Of a stretch of DNA of 50,373 nucleotides, positions 1-6,662 are shown piece by piece. The stretch covers positions 1 to 50,373 of the forward strand of contig JAFUGS010000054.1 of NCBI GenBank assembly GCA_017469265.1. Reading direction: 5' to 3'. The stretch comes from Clostridia bacterium (lineage in GTDB: Bacteria; Bacillota; Clostridia; Christensenellales; Aristaeellaceae). Made by a program: the position numbers and the translations under genes. Each line of letters begins with the position of its first letter. Position 1 is the stretch's first letter. Under the pieces are notes generated by a model. It was not told where the DNA came from. It was given only the letters and a program-made list of their open reading frames with translations, and searched no databases.

Positions 1-132
1 GTAGATCCAAACTACTATGAACCAGGAACAAAGATCACGGAGGAACAGAAAGAAGCATTGAACATCGAGTTCGTAGGGCCGAATCAAAAGTGGAACTACA
101 TCATTCGACCAAATGATCTTTCAGTTTCGTGA
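1..132 (+). CDS. C-terminal end of a protein, possibly a transposase
   Basis: Frame 1 is open from the first base to a TGA at 130-132 and gives a 43-residue tail; the start lies outside the window. The tail is hydrophilic and ends with KWNYIIRP and a few more residues. A WNY-I-RP ending is reminiscent of ISAzo13-type DDE transposases, which would fit the gene debris that follows. That resemblance is from memory and the fragment is short, so the identity is tentative. No terminator is obvious behind it; the next firm signal is the operator and promoter of the MATE gene at 237-282. Confidence 0.4.
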   Translation, partial: VDPNYYEPGTKITEEQKEALNIEFVGPNQKWNYIIRPNDLSVS

Positions 133-236
133 CAGTTCCTTGGGGTAAAAAACCGGTTTTCTACATGATCTGGATTCATGTTCAGACGAAGTCGGCAAAT
201 TTCCTACCTAAATTCCGTGGAAGTTGTGTTGTAAAT

Positions 237-282
237 AGTTACATACTTAACCTTTGTAATTCCACTTACCGGTTGCTACAAT
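237..282 (+). promoter_or_regulatory. Promoter of the MATE gene with LacI-type operator copy 1
   Basis: The -35 box is TTGTAA at 254-259, the spacer is 17 bases and the -10 box is TACAAT at 277-282. Immediately upstream, AGTTA (237-241), six bases and TAACC (248-252) form an imperfect inverted repeat ending one base before the -35 box. The same layout occurs at 5452 and 6588, so this is probably a site for the LacI-family regulator encoded at 5531. Confidence 0.7.
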
Positions 283-309
283 GGAAACAAATCAATTGGG
301 AGGTGTGTT

Positions 310-1656
310 ATGAAAACAAAGGATCATTTTTTCAAAGCAGTATGCACCCTGGCAATTCCTGTGGCATTGCAATCCATGCTGCAATCTTCTTTTAGCATGG
401 TAGATCAAATCATGATCGGGCAATTGGGTGAAATCAATGTGGCCGGTGTGGGCTTGGCAGGAAAATTTGCATCGATTTATTCTGTAGTGATTTCCGCCAT
501 TGGCGCTGTTGCCGGAATTATGATTGCTCAGTATCTGGGGCAGAAAAACCGACGCGAAGTCCGCCGGAGTTTCTTTACAAACTTGCTGCTGGGAGCAGGC
601 ATTGCCGGAATGTTTATGGTAATATGCACCCTGTTTCCGAATCAGATCATGGGAGCTTATACCAGGGATGTGCAGACCCGTCAGGCGGCAGCAGAATATT
701 TGATGTTGATTTCCGGAACTTTTGTTCCTATGGCTGGAGCAACCCTTCTTTCCACATTGTTCCGTTGTTTGGAAAAGCCCCGGCTTCCCCTATATGCCAG
801 CATTCTGTCAGCGTTGTTGAATACCGGCTTGAATTACATTATGATTTTCGGCAAGCTGGGAATCTCACCCATGGGTGTGCATGGTGCGGCATTTGCTACA
901 GTAATTTCCCAATGTGCCAATTTTCTGCTGATGCTCCTAATGCTTTCCAAAAACGGTTTCCTTTTGAAATCCAACGAAAGAGAACCCACTGCAACACTCC
1001 GAATGAATTGGGGGCAGTATTGGTCTATGCTGCTGCCTTTGCTGGTATGCGAGGTGGTGTGGAGTCTGGGGGAAAATGTCTATGCCGCCATCTACGGGCA
1101 CATGAGTACCGATGCCAGTGCTGCTATGACTTTGACAAATCCCATCCAGGGATTGGTGATCGGTGCGTTGTGCGGATTGTCTCAAGCGGCAAGTGTGATC
1201 ATCGGAAAACACCTGGGCAGTGGTGAAAACGAGGAGGCCTATTGGTCAGCGAAAAAGCTGATGCTCTACGGTGCTATTGGCTCAGCACTTCTATCTGTCA
1301 TTGTAATGATTGCCAGCAAAGCTTATGTGGGAATCTATCAGGTAGATAATGCTGTAAAGACTATGACAATGCAGATTCTCTTTGCCTATGCCATTGTAGT
1401 TCCGTTTAAGGTTCTCAATATGATTTTGGGCGGCGGAATTATCCGAAGTGGTGGACGAACAAAATATGTCATGTTCATTGATATGGTCGGTACATGGTGT
1501 TTTGGTGTTCCTTTGGGGCTTTTAAGTGCATTCGTCTGGAAGTTGTCCATTCCTTATGTATATTTTCTACTGTCACTTGAGGAGTGTATTCGCTTTGGCA
1601 TTTCGTTGATCGTATTTCGCAGACGAAAATGGATGAACCAGTTGGAAGCGTCATGA
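310..1656 (+). CDS. MATE family multidrug exporter
   Basis: This 448-residue polytopic membrane protein has the size and hydrophobic pattern of MATE (MatE) exporters, which use an ion gradient to extrude cationic drugs and other small molecules. N-terminal features include the ALQSMLQSSFSMVDQIMIGQLG segment followed by GVGLAGKF, typical of MATE helices 1 and 2, and a second related half begins near residue 230. A GGGAGG site lies just before the ATG. It stands alone behind a promoter carrying operator copy 1, the operator type also found before the LacI gene (5531) and the SnoaL-AAC operon (6663), so it is probably co-regulated with them. The substrate cannot be told from sequence. Confidence in the family is high. 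Confidence 0.93.
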   Translation: MKTKDHFFKAVCTLAIPVALQSMLQSSFSMVDQIMIGQLGEINVAGVGLAGKFASIYSVVISAIGAVAGIMIAQYLGQKNRREVRRSFFTNLLLGAGIAGMFMVICTLFPNQIMGAYTRDVQTRQAAAEYLMLISGTFVPMAGATLLSTLFRCLEKPRLPLYASILSALLNTGLNYIMIFGKLGISPMGVHGAAFATVISQCANFLLMLLMLSKNGFLLKSNEREPTATLRMNWGQYWSMLLPLLVCEVVWSLGENVYAAIYGHMSTDASAAMTLTNPIQGLVIGALCGLSQAASVIIGKHLGSGENEEAYWSAKKLMLYGAIGSALLSVIVMIASKAYVGIYQVDNAVKTMTMQILFAYAIVVPFKVLNMILGGGIIRSGGRTKYVMFIDMVGTWCFGVPLGLLSAFVWKLSIPYVYFLLSLEECIRFGISLIVFRRRKWMNQLEAS

Positions 1657-1671
1657 AGTAATGGAGGATTA

Positions 1672-1743
1672 TCATATGGAAAAAGCTTCCTGGCTCAGCA
1701 AACTTTTACAGCGAATATGTTTGATTGCTTCAGCAAAGCTCAT
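1672..1743 (-). pseudogene. Truncated XRE-family regulator, N-terminus only
   Basis: The minus strand encodes 23 residues beginning MSFAEAIKHIRCKSLLSQEAF, the first two helices of an XRE helix-turn-helix domain, and then stops at TGA. A full domain needs about 55 residues, so the gene is cut off. Its expression signals are intact: GGAGGT five bases before the ATG and a consensus promoter at 1774-1802. The cut lies directly next to the 3' end of the MATE gene, so insertion or deletion at that junction is the likely cause. The overlapping 34-residue plus-strand frame (1676-1780) is treated as a shadow. Confidence 0.65.
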
Positions 1744-1773
1744 TATGTACCTCCATAGCAAGATTATAGCGTT

Positions 1774-1802
1774 ATTATAGCACTTTGAAAAAGCCAGTGC
1801 AA
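1774..1802 (-). promoter_or_regulatory. Promoter of the truncated XRE gene
   Basis: Read on the minus strand: TTGCAC at 1802-1797, a 17-base spacer, and TATAAT at 1779-1774. It lies about 30 bases before the start codon of the truncated regulator. Confidence 0.7.
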
Positions 1803-1837
1803 TATAATGGCAAATATTTACTGCACTGGTAACCTGC

Positions 1838-1881
1838 AGAAAATAAAAGCGGCTGCCATCCGAACAAAGACAGCAACCGCT
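1838..1881 (-). terminator. Terminator of the flavodoxin gene
   Basis: On the minus strand AGCGGTTGCTGTC and GATGGCAGCCGCT pair, with an eight-base loop, and are followed by TTTATTTTC. It sits just after the flavodoxin stop codon. Confidence 0.7.
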
Positions 1882-1891
1882 ATATTCATAT

Positions 1892-2365
1892 TCAGAACTG
1901 ATTCGCCCAATCAGCAAGCTCCTGACGGGTGGCGTTCATGCTGAACACCTTGCCAGTTTTGACCATGGCGCCGGGGCAGCTGGGTTCCAGCTTCTCGTTT
2001 GTTTTGCCCATACCGCTGCCGCCGGACGTAGCAAACGGAATGATCGTCTTGCCGGCTAGATCATAGCTTTCAAGGAATGTGTTGATGATCGTGGGTGCCA
2101 CATACCACCAGATGGGAAAGCCAACGTAGATCGTATCGTAGTCAGCTACGTTGTCACGGAGAGACTCGATCTCAGGACGGGATGCCGGATTGTTCATCTC
2201 AATTGTGCTGCGCGAGGTCTTGTCGCGCCAATCCAGATCAGCCTTTGTATATCTGACCTTTGGAACGATCTCAAACAGATCTGCACCAAGGGCATCAGAT
2301 AGGTTCTCTGCGACCTTCGCCGTCACGCCGCTTGCAGAGAAATATGCTACCAGCTTTCTGCTCAT
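1892..2365 (-). CDS. Flavodoxin
   Basis: A 157-residue flavodoxin of the long-loop, Flavodoxin_4-like type, an FMN-binding soluble electron carrier or quinone/iron reductase. The N-terminus KLVAYFSASGVTAKVAENL is the phosphate-binding loop for FMN, followed by a YVGFPIWWYVAPTIINTFLE block and FATSGGSGMGKT, both usual in this group. The start at 2365 (MSRK) is chosen because GAGGTG stands six bases upstream; a GTG three codons earlier would overlap that site. An aldo/keto reductase remnant lies just upstream in the same direction; flavodoxin and aldo/keto reductase genes are often neighbours in Clostridia, so this may be the survivor of a redox operon. Confidence 0.9.
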   Translation of the reverse strand: MSRKLVAYFSASGVTAKVAENLSDALGADLFEIVPKVRYTKADLDWRDKTSRSTIEMNNPASRPEIESLRDNVADYDTIYVGFPIWWYVAPTIINTFLESYDLAGKTIIPFATSGGSGMGKTNEKLEPSCPGAMVKTGKVFSMNATRQELADWANQF

Positions 2366-2391
2366 TTTCTTCACCTCAAAACAAATAACTA

Positions 2392-2610
2392 TTAGTCCAG
2401 CACGCCGATTTCTACCAGTTTGTCAAAATCCGCATCCTCATCCACGCAGTGCAGGAAGCCAAAGTCCACATAATCCGTGCCCAGCGTTTCCAGTTCCCAC
2501 AGGAAGGTTTTCTTGATCGTCTCAAAATCGCGGCACCAGCCGTACTCACCGTTTTCGTCATATATCGCACCGAAATGGCACTGCAAAAAGACCTGCTCGG
2601 GTAGCTTCCA
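2392..2610 (-). pseudogene. Aldo/keto reductase fragment
   Basis: The minus strand from about 2610 to the TAA at 2392 encodes a piece including QCHFGAIYDENGEYG, TLGTDYVDFGFLHCVDEDAD and the end VEIGVLD. This matches the interior of aldo/keto reductases around the conserved TDYVD-LLHC strand. Both the N-terminal TIM-barrel part with the catalytic Asp/Tyr and the C-terminal half are missing, so it cannot be active. The open frame continues upstream to 2712, but that part runs through a terminator hairpin and shows no homology. It lies between the flavodoxin gene and the bidirectional terminator at 2672-2719. Confidence 0.6.
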
Positions 2611-2671
2611 ATAAGACAGTATGAAAACTACTGACATAGGGTAGCTGCCAAACAGGGTGCAACAACAAAAG

Positions 2672-2719
2672 AATGCGTGATACTTCAGTCCCATGGGCTG
2701 GGTATCACGCATTTTTTAT
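2672..2719. terminator. Bidirectional terminator
   Basis: AATGCGTGATAC (2672-2683) and GTATCACGCATT (2702-2713) are perfectly complementary. Plus-strand T-rich sequence follows the right arm, and the minus strand reads TCTTTTG after its own arm. It ends the GNAT operon on the minus strand. Confidence 0.75.
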
Positions 2720-2720
2720 T

Positions 2721-3227
2721 TTAGATCGCGAAGAAGTATTTGCAGATTCTGTGCTCCTCACCCTGATAGGGGCCGATGCCTTCAAATTCCTTGATAAAGC
2801 CGCAGCGCTCCATAACCTTGACGGAAGCCTTATTATCCGCAAGGCAAATACCGGCGATTTTGGAGAGTCCCAGCTTGGGCATGATGACAGGTAGGAATGC
2901 CTTGACCGCCTCAGTTGCATAGCCCTTCTTGGTGTAGTTTGCGCCGATGTGGTAGCCCACCTCCCAGGTGCCGTCGTCGAAGGGAACGGCTTGGACATAG
3001 CCGATGTAGGTGCCATCCTTCAGTAGCACCGGGTACACCAGCGGGCCGTCGCCATTTTCATAGACACCCATCAGGAATCCCACGGTATCTGCCGCTTCTT
3101 CCACGGTTTCAAACACTTCATCGGGGACGAATCGGCGGTTGTCCTCGTCCAGAGAATTCAGATGGACAGCTTCCGCCATATCCATGGTGAACTCGGTAAT
3201 AATCAATCTTTCGGTTTCGATTTTCAT
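2721..3227 (-). CDS. GNAT family N-acetyltransferase
   Basis: A 168-residue acetyltransferase of the RimJ/RimL-like group (Acetyltransf_3). It starts with the usual TERLIITEFT strand, has the WEVGYHI and KKGYATEAVKAFLPVIMPKLGL block that forms the acetyl-CoA loop (Q/R-x-x-G-x-A variant), and ends with NKASVKVMERCGFIKEFEG, the conserved last helix and strand. The acceptor may be a protein N-terminus or a small amine and cannot be assigned. It starts two bases after the stop of the upstream XRE gene, so it is the last gene of the DUF2975-XRE-GNAT operon. Confidence 0.88.
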   Translation of the reverse strand: MKIETERLIITEFTMDMAEAVHLNSLDEDNRRFVPDEVFETVEEAADTVGFLMGVYENGDGPLVYPVLLKDGTYIGYVQAVPFDDGTWEVGYHIGANYTKKGYATEAVKAFLPVIMPKLGLSKIAGICLADNKASVKVMERCGFIKEFEGIGPYQGEEHRICKYFFAI

Positions 3228-3229
3228 GA

Positions 3230-3442
3230 TTAGCTATCCTTTTGATATTCCAGAATGTCTCCCGCTTCGCAGTCCAACGCCTCGCAGATCGCCGCGAGCG
3301 TGGTGAACCGGACTGCGGTAACTTTGTTGTTTTTGATCTTGGACAGGTTTACATTGGAAATGCCTACCCGCTCAGCAAGCTCGTTAAGGGACATTTTCCG
3401 CTCCACCATCATCCGATCCAGTCGAAGAACGATTTTTCCCAT
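3230..3442 (-). CDS. YozG-like XRE-family transcriptional regulator
   Basis: A 70-residue protein that is essentially one Cro/C1-type helix-turn-helix domain of the small YozG type: LDRMMVERKMSLNELAERVGISNVNLSKIKNNK followed by RFTTLAAICEALDCEAGDIL. AAGGAGG stands before the ATG and overlaps the stop of the frameshifted DUF2975 gene, so translation is probably coupled. DUF2975 membrane proteins and YozG-type regulators are regularly encoded as pairs, the regulator probably acting on its own promoter. The divergent region at 4045-4137, with its repeated TTAAT/ATTAA words, is a likely target. Confidence 0.9.
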   Translation of the reverse strand: MGKIVLRLDRMMVERKMSLNELAERVGISNVNLSKIKNNKVTAVRFTTLAAICEALDCEAGDILEYQKDS

Positions 3443-3452
3443 GGCGGCCTCC

Positions 3453-4011
3453 TTACAGAAGTCCGTCTACATCTTTTTCAAGCTCTATGCCTTGAGCAAA
3501 GAATTGAGTGATGCAAAGAACCACAATACCGATGACAAAGCCCTCAAAGCCGTTGTATATCTCAGCGTTCTCAACACCGATCAATCACGCTCATAACAAA
3601 GCCAACAACGGGGACAGCGATGGAAAAGATGCCGATCTCACGGAACATACGCACATTGTCATGCTGGAAAGGAGTCGTTCCTTCGGATTTTTTGATGATC
3701 AGGTGGAGATTTCTAAAAATCATAGCCATCAGCCCAAGGATCAGCGTTGCGCCGATGCCGAACAGGAAAAGCGCCGTCATATCAACCTGACCGTTTGTAA
3801 CAGCCGCCTGAATTTCAAAGCCGTACACAGACAGTTTGGCCCCGCAGCTCTCACAAGCATCAAAGCCGATGAAATAGCCGATCCAATCGGGATTGACCAA
3901 TGCACAGACCGTTGCCGCCAGCATCAGGCCCGCTCCGACCCACTGGAACACCTCCACGATTTTTGTGATGATCTTTGCCATATTCGCAATGAATTTGCTG
4001 AAGTTTTTCAT
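3453..4011 (-). pseudogene. DUF2975 membrane protein gene with a frameshift
   Basis: A DUF2975 integral membrane protein of unknown function that accompanies YozG-type regulators. The first frame (from 4011) encodes MKNFSKFIANMAKIITKIVEV, two hydrophobic segments and an RNLHLIIKKSEGTTPFQ loop, then ends early at 3571 after VMSVIDRC. The missing end is present in another frame, reading GVENAEIYNGFEGFVIGIVV and ending FFAQGIELEKDVDGLL at TAA 3453, with normal coding character. One base change near 3575-3585 would restore about 185 residues. The start at 4011 is chosen for GGAGGT seven bases upstream. It may be a real mutation or an assembly error. Confidence 0.75.
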
Positions 4012-4044
4012 TTCACATACCTCCAAAGGTTTTCTGATGATGAA

Positions 4045-4073
4045 AGCATAACACTAATTTTAATGTTTGTCAA
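4045..4073 (-). promoter_or_regulatory. Promoter of the DUF2975-XRE-GNAT operon
   Basis: On the minus strand: TTGACA at 4073-4068, 17 bases, TATGCT at 4050-4045. The spacer contains ACATTAAAATTAG, similar to sequence in the divergent promoter. Confidence 0.75.
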
Positions 4074-4108
4074 TCCCTTTTTAATGAGCGGCATTAAATA
4101 CGATGCGT

Positions 4109-4137
4109 TTGACATTAAAAATATTACGCGTTATAAT
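4109..4137 (+). promoter_or_regulatory. Promoter of the nitroreductase gene
   Basis: A consensus promoter: TTGACA at 4109-4114, a 17-base spacer, TATAAT at 4132-4137. It is divergent from the DUF2975 operon promoter 35 bases away, so one bound repressor could act on both. Confidence 0.85.
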
Positions 4138-4164
4138 AATGGAAACGAAAATGGAGGGTTAGCC

Positions 4165-4923
4165 ATGAATGAAATGGAGTATCAAATGATCTTCAAACGA
4201 AAGTCCTTTCATTTATTCAAGGACATCGGGCATCTATCGGATATGGAACTGACTCAGATTGAAGAAGCCTTTCATTCCTGCCGACCGTTGATTCCAGAGA
4301 TTAAAGTAGGAATGAAGATTGTTTCGGCGGATCAGACCACCTGCAAGCGGGGGCAGGAATACTGCATCCTGCTCTACAGCGAAAAGAAGGAGGGGTATCT
4401 CTCCAATATCGGATACATTGGCGAACAGTTGGATCTGTATCTCGCCTCCCTGAACATCGGCGCTTTGTGGTTCGGGATTGGCAAAACAGAGGAACGATCA
4501 TATAACGGTCTGGATTTCGTTATCATGATCGCTATTGCGAAAATGCCCCAGGACAAGTTCCGAAAAGATATGTTCAAAAGCAAGCGCAAACCTCCGAATG
4601 AGGTATGGCATGGCGTGCATTACACCAATATCGGTAATATTGCCCGGTTCGCTCCCAGCGCCTGCAATACGCAGCCATGGATCGTGGAAGCAAAACAGAC
4701 AGGTCTGTCTGTTTACAGATACAAGAAGCCCGGAAAGCGGGGTATCATGCCTGTCGCCATGGTGACGCATTACAACCGCATCGATATCGGCATCTTCCTG
4801 CTGTTCCTGGAATTGTGCCTGGAGCATGAGGGAATCGGCTTTGAACGGACGCTGTTGCCCGATACCGGCGATGAAGAAAAGACCTTGATTGCAGTGTATC
4901 AACTCCATGATCCTAGATGTTAA
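4165..4923 (+). CDS. Nitroreductase family protein (TM1586-like)
   Basis: A 252-residue FMN-dependent nitroreductase-fold protein of the TM1586 type, in which two half-domains form an intramolecular dimer. The N-terminal half starts MIFKRKSFHLF, the RRSxR-like FMN phosphate site, and the second half has IARFAPSACNTQPW, the typical SPSxxNxQPW motif. Electron donor and substrate are unknown; relatives reduce flavins, nitroaromatics or quinones. GGAGGG stands six bases before the ATG at 4165; the open frame reaches back to 3508, but that part is antisense to the DUF2975 gene. It has its own strong promoter and is divergent from a redox-unrelated regulator operon. Confidence 0.87.
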   Translation: MNEMEYQMIFKRKSFHLFKDIGHLSDMELTQIEEAFHSCRPLIPEIKVGMKIVSADQTTCKRGQEYCILLYSEKKEGYLSNIGYIGEQLDLYLASLNIGALWFGIGKTEERSYNGLDFVIMIAIAKMPQDKFRKDMFKSKRKPPNEVWHGVHYTNIGNIARFAPSACNTQPWIVEAKQTGLSVYRYKKPGKRGIMPVAMVTHYNRIDIGIFLLFLELCLEHEGIGFERTLLPDTGDEEKTLIAVYQLHDPRC

Positions 4924-4924
4924 T

Positions 4925-4967
4925 TTCCGTTGCGGAATTGCAAAGTGAAATCGGTAGACTTTATGAT
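4925..4967 (+). promoter_or_regulatory. Promoter of the XRE gene with inverted repeat
   Basis: TTCCG-TTG-CGGAA (4925-4937) is a perfect 5-base inverted repeat touching the -35 box TTGCAA (4938-4943). The spacer is 18 bases and the -10 box is TATGAT (4962-4967). It begins directly after the nitroreductase stop codon and may be an operator for the XRE protein encoded downstream. Confidence 0.5.
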
Positions 4968-5013
4968 CGCTCCCCGCTAAAATGATGTCATTCCAAGCCA
5001 AGGAGGAAGCACA

Positions 5014-5364
5014 ATGGAATTTGGAAACAGACTGTATGAACTGAGAAAGCAAAAGGGACTTTCTCAGGAGGAACTGGCGAATCGGTTGGATGTGACCCGA
5101 CAGACCGTTTCAAAATGGGAGTTGGGCGATTCTACCCCGGATATGGATAAGCTGGTTGCTCTGGGGGAGCTGTTTGAAATCTCTCTGGATGAGCTGGTAT
5201 TGGGAAAAGTGCCTGTCACAACAAAACTGGATGAATGGGGGGCAAAGGTTATGACTACCGAAAACAAGCAGAAAGCAAAGAAGGGACTGAAGATCGTGGG
5301 CATCATCGCCGGGGCGGTTCTGGCAATCGACGCAGTTTCCATGATCGCCTATTTTCTGATCTGA
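5014..5364 (+). CDS. XRE-family regulator with C-terminal membrane segment
   Basis: A 116-residue protein with an N-terminal Cro/C1 helix-turn-helix (residues about 5-60: LYELRKQKGLSQEELANRL then TRQTVSKWELGDSTPDMDKL). A charged linker follows, and a hydrophobic segment near residues 93-115 (LKIVGIIAGAVLAIDAVSMI) is probably one membrane helix. This architecture is common in Clostridia; the target genes are unknown. AAGGAGG lies before the ATG. It is a single-gene unit with a palindromic element at the promoter and a terminator behind it. Confidence 0.9.
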   Translation: MEFGNRLYELRKQKGLSQEELANRLDVTRQTVSKWELGDSTPDMDKLVALGELFEISLDELVLGKVPVTTKLDEWGAKVMTTENKQKAKKGLKIVGIIAGAVLAIDAVSMIAYFLI

Positions 5365-5384
5365 GGCTTTCCCAAATAGAGCGT

Positions 5385-5414
5385 GAGCCGGGAGAAATCC
5401 CGGCTCATTTCTTT
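5385..5414 (+). terminator. Terminator after the XRE gene
   Basis: GAGCCGGGA (5385-5393), loop GAAA, TCCCGGCTC (5398-5406), then ATTTCTTT. An almost identical hairpin terminates the AAC(3) gene at 7866-7886. Confidence 0.8.
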
Positions 5415-5451
5415 GGCAGCTGAGTAATGCAACGCACGTATTCTTGTTGTG

Positions 5452-5497
5452 GGTTATGCGATTAACCTTTGACCTTCCTGCCGGATGGATATATACT
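5452..5497 (+). promoter_or_regulatory. Promoter of the LacI-type gene with operator copy 2
   Basis: The operator GGTTA-TGCGAT-TAACC spans 5452-5467. One base later come the -35 box TTGACC (5469-5474), a 17-base spacer and the -10 box TATACT (5492-5497). This is the best conserved of the three operator copies and suggests autoregulation. Confidence 0.8.
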
Positions 5498-5530
5498 AAT
5501 CTCAGATTCAGCTGACAGGAGGCATCTCAA

Positions 5531-6532
5531 ATGGAGGACCAGAGGGTTAGAATCAGTGATATTGCGCAGGAGCTGGGGCTTAGTACGGCCACGGTTTCCA
5601 ATGTGATTCACGGAAAAACAAAGAAGATTTCTGAGGAAACCCAGAAGAGGGTCATGGCGCTGTTGGAAGAAAAGCAATACATTCCCAGCATGGCTGGTAT
5701 TTTGCTGGCCCGGAACTCTTCCAGAATTATCGGCGTGTTCGTAAATGACCATGAAAAATACGAAGGGCACACGCTGGATGATTTCTTTATCTCCTCTTCG
5801 TTGAATTATCTGTCCACCGAAATCGAAGCCAACGGGCAATTTATGATGGTGAAGAAAGCAAAAAGTGCAGAACAAATCATTCAGTTTGCATCCATGTGGA
5901 ATCTGGACGGAATCGTGGTGATCGGCTTCTGCGATCAGGATTATGTGTATCTTCGAAATCATATGCGGATTCCTTTTGTGGTCTATGACGGTTATTGTAA
6001 AAACCCGGAAAGGATCGTGAATATCACCATCGATAACTATGACGGCGGCCATCAGGCAGGCTGTTATCTCCGGGAGAATGGTCACGAACGGGCTTTATGT
6101 ATTGCCGACAATGACATCTGTGTGGATATGGAGCGGGTACAGGGCTTCCAGACAGGTTTTGCTCCCGGCTTTGCGGATTATCTACCGGTTCCCATGCATC
6201 GGCAGCAGCGTTGGCAATTCTACAGAGAACATCTGAACAGGATTCTGAATACAACTGCGGTTTTTGCAGTTTCAGATTACTATGCGGTTGACTTCATCGG
6301 CTTTCTGAATGAGCAGGGAATCCGGGTTCCGGAGGAAATTGCTGTTGTAGGTTTTGATGACACACCTCTCTGCCAGATGGTATCTCCATCTCTTACCACA
6401 GTCAGGCAGGATGGCGCACTTCGGGCAAGGATTGCCATAGAGAAACTCCGGGAATTAAAGGAAGGCAGACAGACCGAAACACAAATCCGGCTTCCGGTGC
6501 AGCTTGTGGTCAGGAGAAGCAGCAGGACATAA
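5531..6532 (+). CDS. LacI-family transcriptional regulator
   Basis: A 333-residue regulator with an N-terminal LacI helix-turn-helix (residues about 6-55: VRISDIAQELGLSTATVSNV then HGKTKKISEETQKRVMALLEE) and a periplasmic-binding-protein-like sensor domain ending with the conserved AVVGFDDTPLCQMVSPSLTT. The hinge reads IPSMAGILLARNSSRIIG. GAGG stands before the ATG. The ligand cannot be predicted; the neighbours concern export (MATE) and small-molecule modification (SnoaL-like, AAC(3)-like), not sugar use. The same operator occurs before this gene, before MATE at 310 and before the SnoaL-AAC operon, so all three units are probably its regulon. Confidence 0.92.
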   Translation: MEDQRVRISDIAQELGLSTATVSNVIHGKTKKISEETQKRVMALLEEKQYIPSMAGILLARNSSRIIGVFVNDHEKYEGHTLDDFFISSSLNYLSTEIEANGQFMMVKKAKSAEQIIQFASMWNLDGIVVIGFCDQDYVYLRNHMRIPFVVYDGYCKNPERIVNITIDNYDGGHQAGCYLRENGHERALCIADNDICVDMERVQGFQTGFAPGFADYLPVPMHRQQRWQFYREHLNRILNTTAVFAVSDYYAVDFIGFLNEQGIRVPEEIAVVGFDDTPLCQMVSPSLTTVRQDGALRARIAIEKLRELKEGRQTETQIRLPVQLVVRRSSRT

Positions 6533-6587
6533 CTTATATGCGGCATTTGTGCAGAGAACATAAATGCCGCAATTTCTTTTTGTGCAG

Positions 6588-6633
6588 GGTTACGGTGTTA
6601 ACCTTTGCAATTTGCTTTTATCTGCGATAAAAT
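6588..6633 (+). promoter_or_regulatory. Promoter of the SnoaL-AAC operon with operator copy 3
   Basis: The operator GGTTA-CGGTGT-TAACC spans 6588-6603. One base later come TTGCAA (6605-6610), a 17-base spacer and TAAAAT (6628-6633). Spacing is identical to copies 1 and 2. Confidence 0.75.
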
Positions 6634-6662
6634 GAAAACATAAAAATCAGGAGGTTATTCCC

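Noticed and set aside
129-395. 88-residue frame before MATE
   Set aside because: It crosses the MATE promoter and operator and overlaps the MATE start in another frame; composition is not coding-like.
1676-1780. 34-codon plus-strand frame after the MATE gene with GGAGG upstream
   Set aside because: It is exactly antisense to the truncated XRE start, which has a promoter and a recognisable domain; the plus peptide has no recognisable features.
3508-4164. N-terminal extension of the nitroreductase frame
   Set aside because: It is antisense to the DUF2975 gene and lies upstream of the promoter at 4109 and the ribosome site at 4153.
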